Origin: Roridomyces roridus
Taxonomy: Eukaryota > Basidiomycota > Agaricomycetes > Agaricales > Mycenaceae
Reading direction: 5' to 3'
DNA: 64,000 nucleotides
Assembly: GCA_029378245.1 (NCBI GenBank)
Contig: JARKIF010000021.1
Coordinates: 496,001-560,000, forward strand
Below are positions 1 through 10,144 of this stretch, in pieces. The notes beneath the pieces were generated by a model that saw only the letters and a list, made by a program, of their open reading frames with translations, was not told where the DNA came from and did no database searches. The translations under genes and the position numbers were made by a program. The stretch's first letter is position 1; the number at the start of each line of letters is the position of its first letter.

Positions 1-2
1 CT

Positions 3-197
3 CCTGCCCCTGCCGCACCGCTGGGCTACGCGAGTCCGTATACGCAGCCGGGGTATTTCAGCCCGTATGTCGGGGCGGCGAGTCCGGCGGGGAGCTTCCA
101 TCATACTCCTTTGGCGGGCCACAGGTCGCCGTATGTGGATGGTGGGCAGATGTATTCGAGTCCGTATGTCGGGACTATGCAGCAGCAGCCGTATTGA
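3..197 (+). CDS. 3' end of a Pro/Tyr/Ser-rich protein gene (5' truncated by window)
   Basis: An open frame enters from the left edge and ends in TGA at 195-197. The 64 visible residues are low-complexity, rich in Pro, Tyr, Ser and Gly, and repeat a short SPYV unit three times (around 32-34, 42-44 and 55-57 of the visible part as SPYVG, SPYVD, SPYVG). The last residues are glutamines followed by PY. This looks like the disordered tail of a longer protein. No domain is visible, so no function is offered. The 3' flank is AT-richer, as expected after a stop codon. Confidence 0.5.
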   Translation, partial: PAPAAPLGYASPYTQPGYFSPYVGAASPAGSFHHTPLAGHRSPYVDGGQMYSSPYVGTMQQQPY

Positions 198-703
198 TGT
201 GGATGTGGTCTGGTCTGATTGCTTTCGATGATTGCTATCGTATATATGTACTGTACCGTGCCTTTCTTGTAGCCTGTGTTGTACTGTAGTCTGTACGGGA
301 GGTGATAATGGTTTACAGGAATATTAGGCGTTTTTGGGTATCAGTCCGGGAAAGTCGGATCAGCAGCGTGGGCGATCTCTGCCCAGTCTCTGCTCTTGCC
401 ACCATGTCGTTTTCCTTTTTCTTTGGGCTTTTTCAAAAGGTGGCTGCCAGTCTTTCCTCGAGCTCGATGCACGTTCTCGAGAAGAAACCAACTGCCGGAC
501 AAGTTGACCCCCCTGAAACTCTGCAAATCCACAACGAGTCCTCCTACTCCCATTCACGCAACGTCGCTGACATCCGCAAAGCACGGGATCTCGATCGACG
601 ATCGGGGAATGACTTGTCTTGTGGTCACGGTCACGCCCAACTCACCATTTAACCACTACCATCACGGCAGCCCCTTCTCCCCGCCGCGTCCCCTCACATC
701 ACC
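198..703. other. intergenic, no gene recognised
   Basis: Downstream flank of the left-edge gene and upstream flank of the F-box gene. Several overlapping frames of 60-150 codons are open in both directions, but none shows a domain, a signal peptide or a consistent splice pattern. Confidence 0.4.
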
Positions 704-1930
704 ATGCCCGTCTTCCCCGCCGAAATCATCCAATCCATCGTCGAGGAACTCCCCACGCCATTCGAACAGGCCAAGATGTGCCTGGTGTCCACCCAGTGCA
801 AGGCAGCTGCTCTCCCCGTCTTGTATCGCCATGTCAAGCTTCGCAGCCTCAAGATGACGACTCGCTTTTGCGCGACTGTCAACAAATTCCCCGCGCGGGG
901 AAATTATGTGCGCAGTTTCATCGTCGAGCCAGAGGCGGGCGCAGACAAGTGAGTGTGGGCGTCCCAGCAGTGAGTGAGTGATGAATACTGAGCGCTTTTT
1001 CAGATGGGGTGACTTGCTCGAGTTTACCACTCTCCGTCGCGCGCTGCTGTTGTTCAGCCAACTCGAGCACCTGCACATTTGGATCCCGAGCTACGACGAC
1101 GACCTCTTTCATACATTCACAACCCTCACACTACCCCGCCTCCGCCGCTTTGCGTGCCACCAGCCAAGTTTCGCGTATGATAACCTGCTCGGTGACTTTC
1201 TCGCCCGTCACACCACCCTCACCGAGCTCTGCATTATCCGGCCGTTTGGATATCAATGGGATAACCCGAGCAGACCCACAGACATGTCCATGAGCCTCCC
1301 CATGGTCCCACTTCCCGCCCTCCAATCCTACTCGGGCTCCTACTCGTACTTTCTCCGCCTCGTCGTGCGCAACCGGCGACTTGCACACGCCTCGTTTTGG
1401 GATATCCCCCAGTCGTCACTGGACCGCAACGTCCTCGTCCATCGCCTCGCCAACGCGCTCGCCCAGGCATCCGAGCCTATCCCCGGCCCCGGGCTCAAAC
1501 TCTCCATCCTCGGAGACGCATTCGGCGCCGAGGCGATACCCATCCTCGCGCGTGTGCTACCTCATCTGCGGACGCTCGAGATTGGTCCGTTCGTGAACCC
1601 ACCGTGCAGATTGCATCCGACGACGCTGCCCATCATCTCATCTGTGCTTAAACACCTCCCGTTGCTTACGACGCTGAGCGTGCATAGTTCTGCTGATTTG
1701 ATGGACCCGATGCGGGCTGGGACGAATGGCAATCGGGATGAAGTTGTCAAGCAGGATGCGGTGGTTCTGACCATGTGGGCCAAGCTTTGTCCGAGTCTTG
1801 TGGCGAGTAGGTTGCGTGAGTGGTTGAATTTTTTTTTTTTTGAGAGTAGGCAGGTGTTGACCAAGTTGCAGATAATCAGCATTGGCAGCGTCTTCCTGTT
1901 CCGGGTAGCCCGTGGGTTATGGTTTCGTAA
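704..1930 (+). CDS. F-box/leucine-rich-repeat-like protein
   Basis: Predicted substrate receptor of an SCF ubiquitin ligase; the target is unknown. Three exons fit: 704-948, 1004-1815 and 1872-1930. The introns are 949-1003 (55 nt) and 1816-1871 (56 nt), both GT-AG. The N-terminus (MPVFPAEIIQSIVEEL, then a conserved Cys-Leu-Val and a Leu-Tyr-Arg-His motif near residues 24-45) is the short F-box seen in many agaric proteins. The rest is leucine-rich with LRR-like spacing. Using the second intron moves the reading to a frame ending WQRLPVPGSPWVMVS, typical of agaric F-box tails; reading straight through gives a less plausible tail to 1982. A run of 14 T lies inside intron 2. Function is family-level only. 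Confidence 0.7.
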
Positions 1931-2158
1931 AGTCTTTCTTTTTATTGGGATTTATGTAGTTCTTGTATTGGTTGAAATGTAGTAGATTCGTATTTTTGTG
2001 GTCCTGCCGCGCCCAATCCCAACTCCGTCGATCGGCCCCGGAACAGCACCACACCTGAAGTACGTCCTCTCATTGTTCCTCGCGCGACCTATGTACGTCT
2101 TTCCTTAGGAACCTATTTGACAAGGAGTGGAGACCCAACGACCCTAGTTCGAACTTGG

Positions 2159-3835
2159 AGCAGTCTTATCACACTGGATACTCATCATGATTTTGCCGCC
2201 TCTTCCACGAGAAGCACATGAACCTGGCCTCTAACCCAACTCTAACAACGAAATTGAAGTGTTCAACTTGTGTCCAACTTCGGCATTCATCAAACGTATT
2301 ACGGTAAAGCGGCTCAACAGCAGCTCAACTCGGCGAGTTGGAAGCCGGGATATTATTGCCGTTTGCATAAAAGTTGGCACATCAGTGATTTGATCATTTG
2401 CCGCGCATCCGGCAGGCATCAGAGATTGCCTTGTATCTCAGCGACCACGGCACCTAGCGTCATAATATTACTACCTAAATTCGTCTTTTTGGCTGCTCGA
2501 TTTTTAGGGCATGACGGAACAATGAAAATCCAACCTCTTGTCTAAACCTAAACAACAGGTTCTCGGATTTTCCTGCGAGAATAAGCGGCTCAATCCACTC
2601 GGTGCACTCATGAAAACTGCTCAGAATGGGTCTTTCAATAGCCTCTCAAAGGTGGGAGTTTATTGGATAGTAACTACGGACAGGAGAAGCTGCCGACTGT
2701 GAGCTATCATCAGCATGATTGGCCCCGAGTTGCGATGCGTCGTCCAGCAAGATTGAGAAAAGTTAGTCACCCGGAAAACGCGGGGTGGGTGTTCGGAGGT
2801 CTCCAACATGGGCCACGAGTGCCGCAAAGCCTCGATACGGACGGCAATTGGTCCAGCGCGCACTGCGCACTGGGATTGCCACTCGGTATAGAACGCAGGC
2901 CAAACGCAGGCCAGACCGCTCCGAATGGTCGTAGCACACGCTGGAAGGATGGGAGGATCGCGCGCGATGATGAGAGGTCGCTCTTGAGTTGTCGATACAA
3001 GGCTGCGGACGCGGCACGTTTCATCAGTCAAAATGAGCAGAAGTGAACTGGTGAGGCGACGCACTACGATGTCCCACATGCTACAGCAGCCTGTCCCACC
3101 CTTCCCCGTTGTCTAACACTGAGCCTCGTGTTGTGGTGAGCCTGGATGGCTGCGGAGATGACTCCGAGTCCAAAATGACCGGGATTGGCAAGCGAGGTGG
3201 TGGAGATTTAGCTGGCGTAAAAGACGGCTTATGCAGACTCAAGGAGCATGTTGGTGGCCTGGGCATGGGGCTCTAGATGTGTGTAGAAGGAGGGAGGAAG
3301 TAGTGGGGAGACGTGGACGCGTCAGCACGGATCACCTCTTGTGATCGGGCCCACTCTGGTGCCGATACTTGGACTGTAAACCGATAATCGGACAGTAAAA
3401 TATATCTGATGTTGGGAGGGTGTTGAGGGGTCTAATTGGACCTTTTTGGGTGTTTGAACTGTGTCGATTGAGCTACCTGTTCTCGCAGGAAAAATCAAAA
3501 ACAGATTGTTTAGGTTCAGATGAGAATGTGGTATTTTGTGGTATTTTCATACTCAAAAATTCGGGGCTCGAGAAAGATGAATTTAGGTAGTAATATTATG
3601 ACGCTAGGTGCCGTGGTTGCTGAGATACAAGGCAATCTCTGATGCCTGCCGGATGCGCGGCAAATGATCAAATCACTGATGTGCCAACTTTTATGCAAAC
3701 GGCAATAATTGGTCTTGGCATCGCCCGCCAATTCGTCTCGTGTTGCGATGTGCACACTGCCGCTCAGCGCGCCGCTGCATGTGAGGCTTCGTTCTCCAAA
3801 CACGCTAGCCATTGCGCCACGACTCCAATTGAAGG
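2159..3835 (-). repeat. tRNA-derived (SINE-like) repeat unit A, interrupted by transposon copy 1
   Basis: The flanks 2159-2355 and 3706-3835 match, in the same order, the uninterrupted unit at 4019-4340. Shared landmarks are the stretch with CTTCGGCATTCATCAAACG, then GGTAAAGCGGCTC, then GGTCTTGGCATCGCCCG and the reverse complement of a tRNA-Arg 5' half. Read on the minus strand, the unit starts with the tRNA-like head and runs for about 320 nt. The 1.35 kb transposon sits where unit B reads straight through. Confidence 0.6.
2354..3707. mobile_element. Non-autonomous terminal-inverted-repeat DNA transposon, copy 1
   Basis: The element spans 2356-3705 (1350 bp), flanked by the dinucleotide TA at 2354-2355 and 3706-3707. 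The ends are TTGCCGTTTGCATAAAAG and its reverse complement. The inverted repeats are nearly perfect for about 130 bp and recognisable for about 235 bp (2356-2591 against 3470-3705). A second, almost identical copy lies at 57101-58469 in the same orientation. Internal frames of up to 139 codons on the minus strand show no transposase motif, so it needs a helper. TA duplication fits the Tc1/mariner class; the class call is an inference from the target site and ends only. Confidence 0.85.
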
Positions 3836-4454
3836 CCGGGGATTGGCCGGGGAGAGGTGGGACATGGGAAAGGTATGAGAATGTAGATTCGTACTCAAGT
3901 ACTTTTGTGTTGCGCGCGGTTGCATGTGAGGCTCCCTTCTCCAAACACGCTAGCCATTGCGCCACGACTCCGATGAAGGCCACGGAGTGGCCGGCGAGAG
4001 GTGGGACATGAGAACCCAGTTGCCAGTCTCACAATGTGAAGCACACCAAAGTGTTGACACTCATTCTGCCCCCTTTATCGAGAAGTAAGTACATGAACCT
4101 GACCAAAACCTGACAGTCCTCTAACAATGAAGTTGGACTTCGACTGTTGAAGTGTTCAACTTCGGCATTCATCAAACGTATTTGGTAAAGCGGCTCGATT
4201 CGGCGAGTTGGGATATTGGTCTTGGCATCGCCCGACGCCTGCCAATTCGTCTCGTGTTGCAATGGGCATTCAGCGCACCGCTGCATGTGAGGCTTCGTTC
4301 TCCAAACACGCTAGCTATTGCGCCACGACTCCAATTGAAGGCCAGGGACTGGGAGGTGACACATAGGAAAGGCATGGGATTGTAGATTTGTGGTGCGCGC
4401 GGCTGCATGTGAGGCTCCGTTCTCCAAACACGCTAGCCATTGCGCCACGACTCC
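3796..4454 (-). repeat. Four partial tRNA-Arg 5'-half copies (left arm)
   Basis: The 31-nt block equal to positions 1-31 of the intact tRNA at 13700 occurs, on the minus strand, at 3796-3826, 3941-3971, 4302-4332 (one mismatch) and 4424-4454. Each is preceded (minus strand) by a similar CCC..GGCCTTCA flank and followed by AGAACG..GCCTCACATGCA instead of the anticodon loop. They therefore lack the anticodon and T arm and cannot be tRNA genes. Confidence 0.75.
4019..4340 (-). repeat. tRNA-derived (SINE-like) repeat unit B
   Basis: Uninterrupted paralog of unit A. At about 4211-4217 it reads continuously across the position where unit A holds the 1.35 kb transposon, so it serves as an approximate empty site. 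It is part of the left inverted arm and has a mirror copy near 13186-13507. Confidence 0.6.
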
Positions 4455-4902
4455 CCGTGAAGGCCAGGGACTGAGATGTGTGACATCATTGACATGGGAA
4501 AGGCATGGGCGGTAGGCGGGCAGTCGGCGGGAGAGCGCAGCCCAGAGCGAGCGCGACTCCGACGTGATGACTGTTGATTGACGTGGTCATCAATTGCGTT
4601 GGATTCCCGCTCCAGTTGGATTCTGCTGAGTGTTGGCTGAGTGCTATCTGGAACTCCATCTGGGAAGAGTCTCACCAAGTTTGTTCATTCATATGAAGGC
4701 TATGGCTGCAGATTCAGAGGGCCAACTCAAGGCCGGAGTTTCCACCGCCAAGTTCAACTTGAAGTCTTGAACCTCGCACGCGGCACCAGTGGAACAATAC
4801 GCGCTCAAGCGCATGGACTCCTTCCAAGACTCCTCAACCGTGACCTCAACATATTTCATCGATGATGGTTTGAAGCGGTTGGTGTTCATTCAAGTTCACC
4901 AG

Positions 4903-5579
4903 TCAGCGTGTAGAGTAACTTAGTAAGTGCAGTCCCACACTTCCGAACTGTTGAATTCTATCAAGAACGCCCAAAACTGCATCCCGCAGGCCTGAGGCAA
5001 AATACCAATGTCAGAGGAGGAAAAGCGAAAAGTGAATCGGAGTCCGGACGCACGTTCAAGTTGAGCCAGAACAAACCTAGAGGCTGTGTCGGCAGGACCA
5101 CGGCGTTGGGAAATTCCATGCAACGCCGGCCCTCGAACAGGGCTTTCAGGGAAATACCGACAGGATGTGCGTTGGAGGATTCGGAGTTGGGGAGATTAAC
5201 GGGAGTGAATAGAACCCGCGAGGGTGTGTATCGTCCGTTACTCTCGTGCAGATAACACCCAGAGCATACCGGGGGCCCGATATGGAGGGTCTCGTCCATT
5301 TGGATCCCAGGGTGCGACAGGGGAGAAGTCTGAATCCGAACGAGGCATTCAGTAAAGCTGAGTAGGATTTCACAAGATACAAAGACGCACCTCACTGGGA
5401 GAGGAATCGCCGAGCGGGATGCGCTCCAGCTGATTCACCTCGGAGAGCAATTGGGTGAACGAGGGCAGTTCGAAAGTCTTAGGGGTTTGATGGTGCGAGA
5501 TTCGGCGGACATGTGATGGGCAGAGACGAAGCAGACATGGTATTTTATACTGGCCATCACAAGGTATTTTCTTGAACAA
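4903..5579 (-). pseudogene. Left-arm copy of an unrecognised agaric gene, frameshifted at its 5' end
   Basis: Mirror copy of the gene at 11986-12623. Exon 3 is 4903-4991, exon 2 is 5077-5329 and exon 1 ends at 5391, with the same GT-AG introns. Two single C residues present in the right-arm copy are missing just after the first codons. A start at 5538 (matching the right-arm start) therefore runs into a stop after about 20 codons. An upstream ATG at 5579 would restore the downstream frame, so it may still be expressed with a different N-terminus. No known domain is recognised. Confidence 0.5.
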
Positions 5580-5733
5580 TTCGCTCGTGCCACAGCACCA
5601 AGATCAAAGCTTCTCGATCAAAGAAGTGGTCAAAGCTCACAGGTCTTATGTGATCGTATCGCGATTCAGTAGCAACAATATTCACGGCCTGTTGAGAACA
5701 AAGGTAAATAAAAGAGAGAGATGAGAAAAAGTG

Positions 5734-6739
5734 GCTTACATCAGCACCTTCCGGGATGAAAAGGAACTTCAAGTACTCGGTCTGCCGGGGAAAGCCTCGG
5801 CCCACCCATCAAGTAACCACTGGTTGTTTCCTTTGGTATCAATTCTCCGATCCTCAAACGACAGGCATCCGTCTCTTCTCCTTTATCCTTGCTCCTCATG
5901 TGCAAACTACCTCGCCACCGCCAATGATGATACAGCCAGGGCCAGACTCGGGCTTTGCTACTGGCTATAAAGTATGGTTTAGTACGTCAAGATGGGGACC
6001 AACGGCTGACGTACGTTTGCAACGGTGACGGTGGCTTGAATGGCCACGAGTGCGATGTATGTGGCGAGTGCGAACAACTGCATTGGTATTGGTGAGGTAG
6101 GTTTCAATAGACTGCAGCCACGACCTGCGCGACTTTATAACTGGCACACCCAGTCGCAACTCCGTGAGAAGTGATCGCAGCTCCACGGTGACGGTACTAA
6201 AAATGACCAGTACATTGACGATATGGCAGCCACAGCGCCGGATTCTCACCCAATCGGAGGTGAGACCGGCGACGAAAGTCGGCAGCGCCCTGGGTTGGCG
6301 TCGGTTGGCGTTTCTACACTCGGGATGCGTCGCCACAACTATGGTTGATCCAAGCTGAAGGACAATTTCCCTCACAGCATTCTCCCATACATAAGCTTTG
6401 TGATAGATAATTAACCCTATACATCGTCGTGCACATGAGGGCATGCAGCTGTGGCCTGACAGAGACCGGTAATTGTTGCCCGTCGGCGAGAGCCCTGGAG
6501 TGTATAAATGTATACCACCTCAGAGTACACCGCACAAACGGAAGCTCCATTGAGGGCACAAGAAATCAGCCGCTCCTACGACTCACAAGCTTCAAATCTG
6601 GCCGAATTCAAGTTCCAGTTTTCCCTGATTTCCGGCAGTCTGCGGCAACGAGTATAGACTGGTAGCTGGCATGTTACCCCTCCTTTCCCCGGGTAGGGTA
6701 CCTCTCTTTGAATAAGCTCCACTCGGAGTCCAGTCGTCG
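5734..6739. other. spacer between left arm and secreted-peptide genes, no gene recognised
   Basis: Unique sequence inside the loop of the inverted duplication. Frames of up to 159 codons exist on the minus strand without recognisable domains or convincing introns. Confidence 0.4.
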
Positions 6740-6745
6740 TATAAA
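6740..6745 (+). promoter_or_regulatory. TATA box of secreted peptide gene 1
   Basis: TATAAA 52 bp upstream of the ATG at 6792. The sister gene has TATAAA at 7537-7542, 58 bp before its ATG, so the element is conserved between the two. Confidence 0.6.
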
Positions 6746-6791
6746 GCCAGTCAGCTCTCTGCGAGAAACTTCACACTATAAACGACGGACC

Positions 6792-7189
6792 ATGTTGTTC
6801 AAGCTCCTCTCAAGCGCCCTCCTCATCCTCGCTTTTGCTCAAGGCGCCATTTCCTCACCGGCGGAAGTCATCACACCCGGCCAGTGTATGTTTGGTGGGA
6901 TTCACTCACAACTTGAAACCACGCTGACCGTCTGATAGGCGGTCCCGGCGTAAGTAGTGGTTGCCTACATGTGAACCGATATACTCACTGGGATCATTGG
7001 TAGTTGCCTCAGTGTAAGTATCTTCCTCGCAGCATGAATCCAAGACCACACTCACTCACTGGCATCGCAGGTGCGAGTCCGACCGATCATTGCTGTGGTA
7101 CTTGGTGAGCAAAGGCCTGCGATTGGAGGAGAACAACGACTGACTTACACAGCTGCGTGCCACTCACGTCCAACATCTGCTGCCACTGA
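6792..7189 (+). CDS. Small secreted cysteine-rich peptide 1 (micro-exon gene)
   Basis: Five exons fit: 6792-6885, 6939-6949 (11 bp), 7004-7013 (10 bp), 7071-7104 and 7153-7189. All introns are GT-AG and 48-57 nt, and the product is 61 residues. Residues 1-22 form a signal peptide (MLFKLLSSALLILAFAQG, then Ala-Ile-Ser-Ser). The mature part is a compact core of eight cysteines spaced C-x6-C-x6-CC-x2-CC-x7-CC near the C-terminus, probably four disulfides. The sister gene at 7595 has the same exon sizes, phases and cysteine pattern, which supports the model strongly, since the exons are far too short to be found by frame length. Likely secreted to the wall or host or substrate surface. Role unknown; effector, antimicrobial or signalling roles are all possible. 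Confidence 0.75.
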
Positions 7190-7536
7190 AAGGATGAGAG
7201 TTGAACGATGGAGAGCGACCGTTTGGATTTGGGCGGTGGGCTGTAGTAAGGTTATATTAAAAATTGTCTCCAGGGCCGGTGGTCTTTCAGAGGCCTGCTT
7301 GATAGTTCGGCAACACTGCCGCTCGCAGCAATTGATCCCTCCTTAATCCGCCCTGAGAGCAATCCAATGTGTGCCAATCGCCTCACTGACAGTCCTATCC
7401 GGGGCCATCGGGTTGTCCCTCCCAGGGCCCCGGTTGAATTCACCCAATCCCGCCTTTCAATGCGATACCAATCGCGCCCGCGCAGGTAGCACATTTCTGC
7501 ATCGAGCTATATTGCATTAACCCGGCCGCGTACCTG
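7190..7536. other. spacer between the two secreted-peptide genes
   Basis: About 350 bp with no gene seen. It includes the 3' flank of peptide gene 1 and the promoter of peptide gene 2. Confidence 0.4.
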
Positions 7537-7542
7537 TATAAA
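7537..7542 (+). promoter_or_regulatory. TATA box of secreted peptide gene 2
   Basis: TATAAA followed by GGGCGG, 58 bp before the ATG at 7595. It matches the position of the box in the sister gene. Confidence 0.6.
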
Positions 7543-7594
7543 GGGCGGCGGTAAAGTCCTGCCAGAGCAAAACAATTGATCACCCACAACATAA

Positions 7595-8006
7595 ATGTTG
7601 TTCAAGCTCGACCTCCTCCCAAAATCCATCTTTCTTCTTGTGCTGACTCAAGCCGTCGTTTCCACACCGGCGTCTCTGCAGGCGCGCGTTGGTGAATGTA
7701 TGTCCGTTCCAAAGGCCATGCGCCGCAGCTGACTGACTGGCATATAGGTGGTGTTGGGGTACGTGTTGTGTTCGCTTTCTCATCGTGACGAACAAGGAGT
7801 AACCTGGCAACAGCTACCTCCCTGTAAGTTCTCACGTCCCGTTGGCTGTGTCTTGTCCACTCACTGGTATCACGTCTCGTAGGTCCCAGTCCGGACCACT
7901 GCTGTGGCTCCTGGTGAGTTGGCTGGATACCCTAAGTAATCTCCTGCTTATTAGACAAAGTTGTGTGGCGCCGCGGTCGAATCTGTGCTGCGCGCCTGTG
8001 TTTTAG
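7595..8006 (+). CDS. Small secreted cysteine-rich peptide 2 (micro-exon gene)
   Basis: Paralog of the gene at 6792. Exons are 7595-7697, 7748-7758 (11 bp), 7814-7823 (10 bp), 7883-7913 and 7961-8006, giving 66 residues. The signal peptide starts MLFKLDLLPKSIFLLVL. The mature core again has eight cysteines with nearly the same spacing (C-x6-C-x5-CC-x2-CC-x7-CC), the shared piece DHCCG and a four-residue tail. Third positions and intron sequences have diverged widely from the sister gene while cysteines, exon sizes and phases are kept. This suggests an old tandem duplication under selection. No known family is recognised with certainty. Confidence 0.75.
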
Positions 8007-10144
8007 TTACAGTTCCGCGTTTTGAAGCGAAAAGAATATCGAGCCGGGGCGTAGTACTATAACGAGAGATATAATCGCACATAAGTGGCTGTTTCGGGAT
8101 CACAGTTGGATCGCTGCCGTGGACCCGACCCAAAGGCCGCAAAGAGCTGTGGTGTAAGTGTACAAAGGAGACTGACCCTTGAGGATTGTGCACCAGCTAG
8201 ACCTCCGATTCGAGCTCAGGCTAGTCCAATCAGGTTTTACCGGAGGGAAGTTGGAACATACATACCGGACATGCCCCGAATACACGCTATACTTCCATCA
8301 GCTCAACATCTTACTTATCGCGGAAGGAATGACTCACAAAGGAAGCGGTGTAGTCAAAATCTGCACTACCGCTCTCGTCTCATCAGCACCGACGAAGAAG
8401 ACGTGAGGTCAAACTCGCTTCAAACTGCTGTATCGACGGGATGAGGTTCCCCATCGTGCTAGGTTGTGTATCCGCAGTCGTTCAGAAGAGATGATGGCAA
8501 GCCTGAATGTCCGCATCGAATCGAATCCCTCACCCTACACTCGTCGGGAGACGAGACCGCGTGAAGTGGGCGATGAGGGTGGTAGATGCGGTGTCGGCGA
8601 GAGTGTGAGGGGCAGATATGTATCTGAGGGAGACAGGAGACACGCGGCCGAGTCGCGTCGACGGTCGAAGATGGTGCGCGGCCAATACTCGTCGAGATGA
8701 CAGTTGTAGGTGATGATAGCGAATGCCAGGAGTTCGAACGCGGACAATCCTCGTCGGATGAAAGATGACAGTTGTGGTGAAGGGGTGACACGTGCCGCAG
8801 TGCTTACATCTCTTTGCATTATGATCCCCGGCAACTCCGGGAAGTCCGGCGGATAAATTCAAAGCTCGCAGCTTGTGTGGGCAGCCCACAGACCTACGAA
8901 TACGACCACTGTTGCACGATAAAATGTGCGTTGGGGTAGAACCACAAGTACTTTACTTATTACTTAGAGGTGCAATCATGCTTTCGGCACAATTTCGGCA
9001 TTGTTCCAGAAACAGCAATGATATCCATCGCATCACAACAAAGCACATCCACGTCTCAGAGTCTCTCACTTGTTTCAAATTGCCCACAACTCCACTTCCC
9101 GATGAGGAAGGTGATGAGGCAGTGTCTTTCGGATCATTTTGATCAGAACAGTCTGCAAATCGATTGCCGTCGGCAGATAATTGTGAAAATTTACAAGTCC
9201 GCTGACAATGAAAATCAAAGTTTTAGGCTAGCTATTGGATACATCGTGTGTACGCGGGAACGGACGACGGGACGGGGAAGGGGTATATGTAAGGTGTGAG
9301 GCATGGCACGCTCGCTGCGGGTAACTCAGGGGCGGGGCAGCTTCGAGCGCGCGCAAGCTGGTCAGACCTGGGAGGACGGCGTCAACAGCCGTGGTGCCTG
9401 GGCCTACTGAGCTGAGGGCGGGGCTTGACCGTCAACGGCTGGACGATCTCAACGTCGCTGTGGTCGGGCGAGATGGGCGGGAAGGGGCACGTGCATTCGG
9501 GGTGAGAGGGCCGTTCCTTGAGCGGGAGGTATTCCAGGTCGTAGTGGGCGACAGAGGCGTGAGGGAGGTCAACGCGTCGTGGGGCGCTGCTGGGCGTGCT
9601 TGAGTTAGCGATACCAAGTGTGGTGTGGGTGGGCTGTCGGGCTGGTGTCCACTGGAGAAGGTGTAAAAGAGCTTTCCATGGCTCTTCGTGCCCTTGGGAG
9701 AGAGTTTGGTCAACGGCGGGACTGAAATGGAGGGGATACTGCGACGCACGAGTCTCGAGAGGACACCCTTCGTCCTTCAGCGACAGCTGCAGTGTCTCGC
9801 TCACACAGAATAGACAGTAGAAAGAACGCTCGAGCGGTCGTTGATATCGCACATGGCTGGCGGGAGGGTGGCGGGGACGTAGCGGTTTTGCGCAGGAAGG
9901 AGTGAGGATGGAAGCGAGAGGCAAGCGAGCCACAACAAAGGGCGGCGAGAATACGGCAGCACGGATGGCCGAAGAACTGGCCGAGAACAGCGCCACCATC
10001 ACCTTCCTCATTGGGAAGTGGAGCTGTGGGCAAATGCCAACAGTGGAGTCTCTCTGTCTTTTCCGAGTCGCACCGAAACTCAAGTGTTGATCCAGGTCAA
10101 CGATTTCCGTGCATAAACAACAAGATGCTGACACACCTAGACCC
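8007..10144. other. 2.1 kb without a convincing gene; holds a short inverted repeat pair
   Basis: Between peptide gene 2 and the F-box gene. A stretch of about 38 bp at 9080-9117 (core TGCCCACAACTCCACTTCCC) recurs in inverted form at 9997-10036, with weaker similarity extending about 30 bp outward. A minus-strand open frame of 277 codons (9382-10215) is present, but it has no domain and overlaps the F-box promoter. Confidence 0.4.

Larger units (their letters stand above)
3796..5733 (-). repeat. Left arm of a large inverted duplication
   Basis: The reverse complement of this 1.94 kb stretch is repeated at 11771-13730. In most of its length corresponding positions sum to 17526. The arms differ by a 20-nt insertion and two single-base indels near the inner end, plus a handful of substitutions there. 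The outer 1.7 kb appears identical (all frames translate alike). The outer edge at 3796 falls inside a tRNA-Arg 5'-half sequence. It carries one gene copy (4903-5579). Confidence 0.9.

Noticed and set aside
302..857. Overlapping frames upstream of the first F-box gene
   Set aside because: Starts are non-ATG or out of frame with the F-box reading; no domain.
2660..3079. 139-codon frame inside the 1.35-kb transposon as a possible transposase
   Set aside because: No DD(E/D) catalytic spacing, no DNA-binding helix; overlapping frames of similar size are open on both strands.
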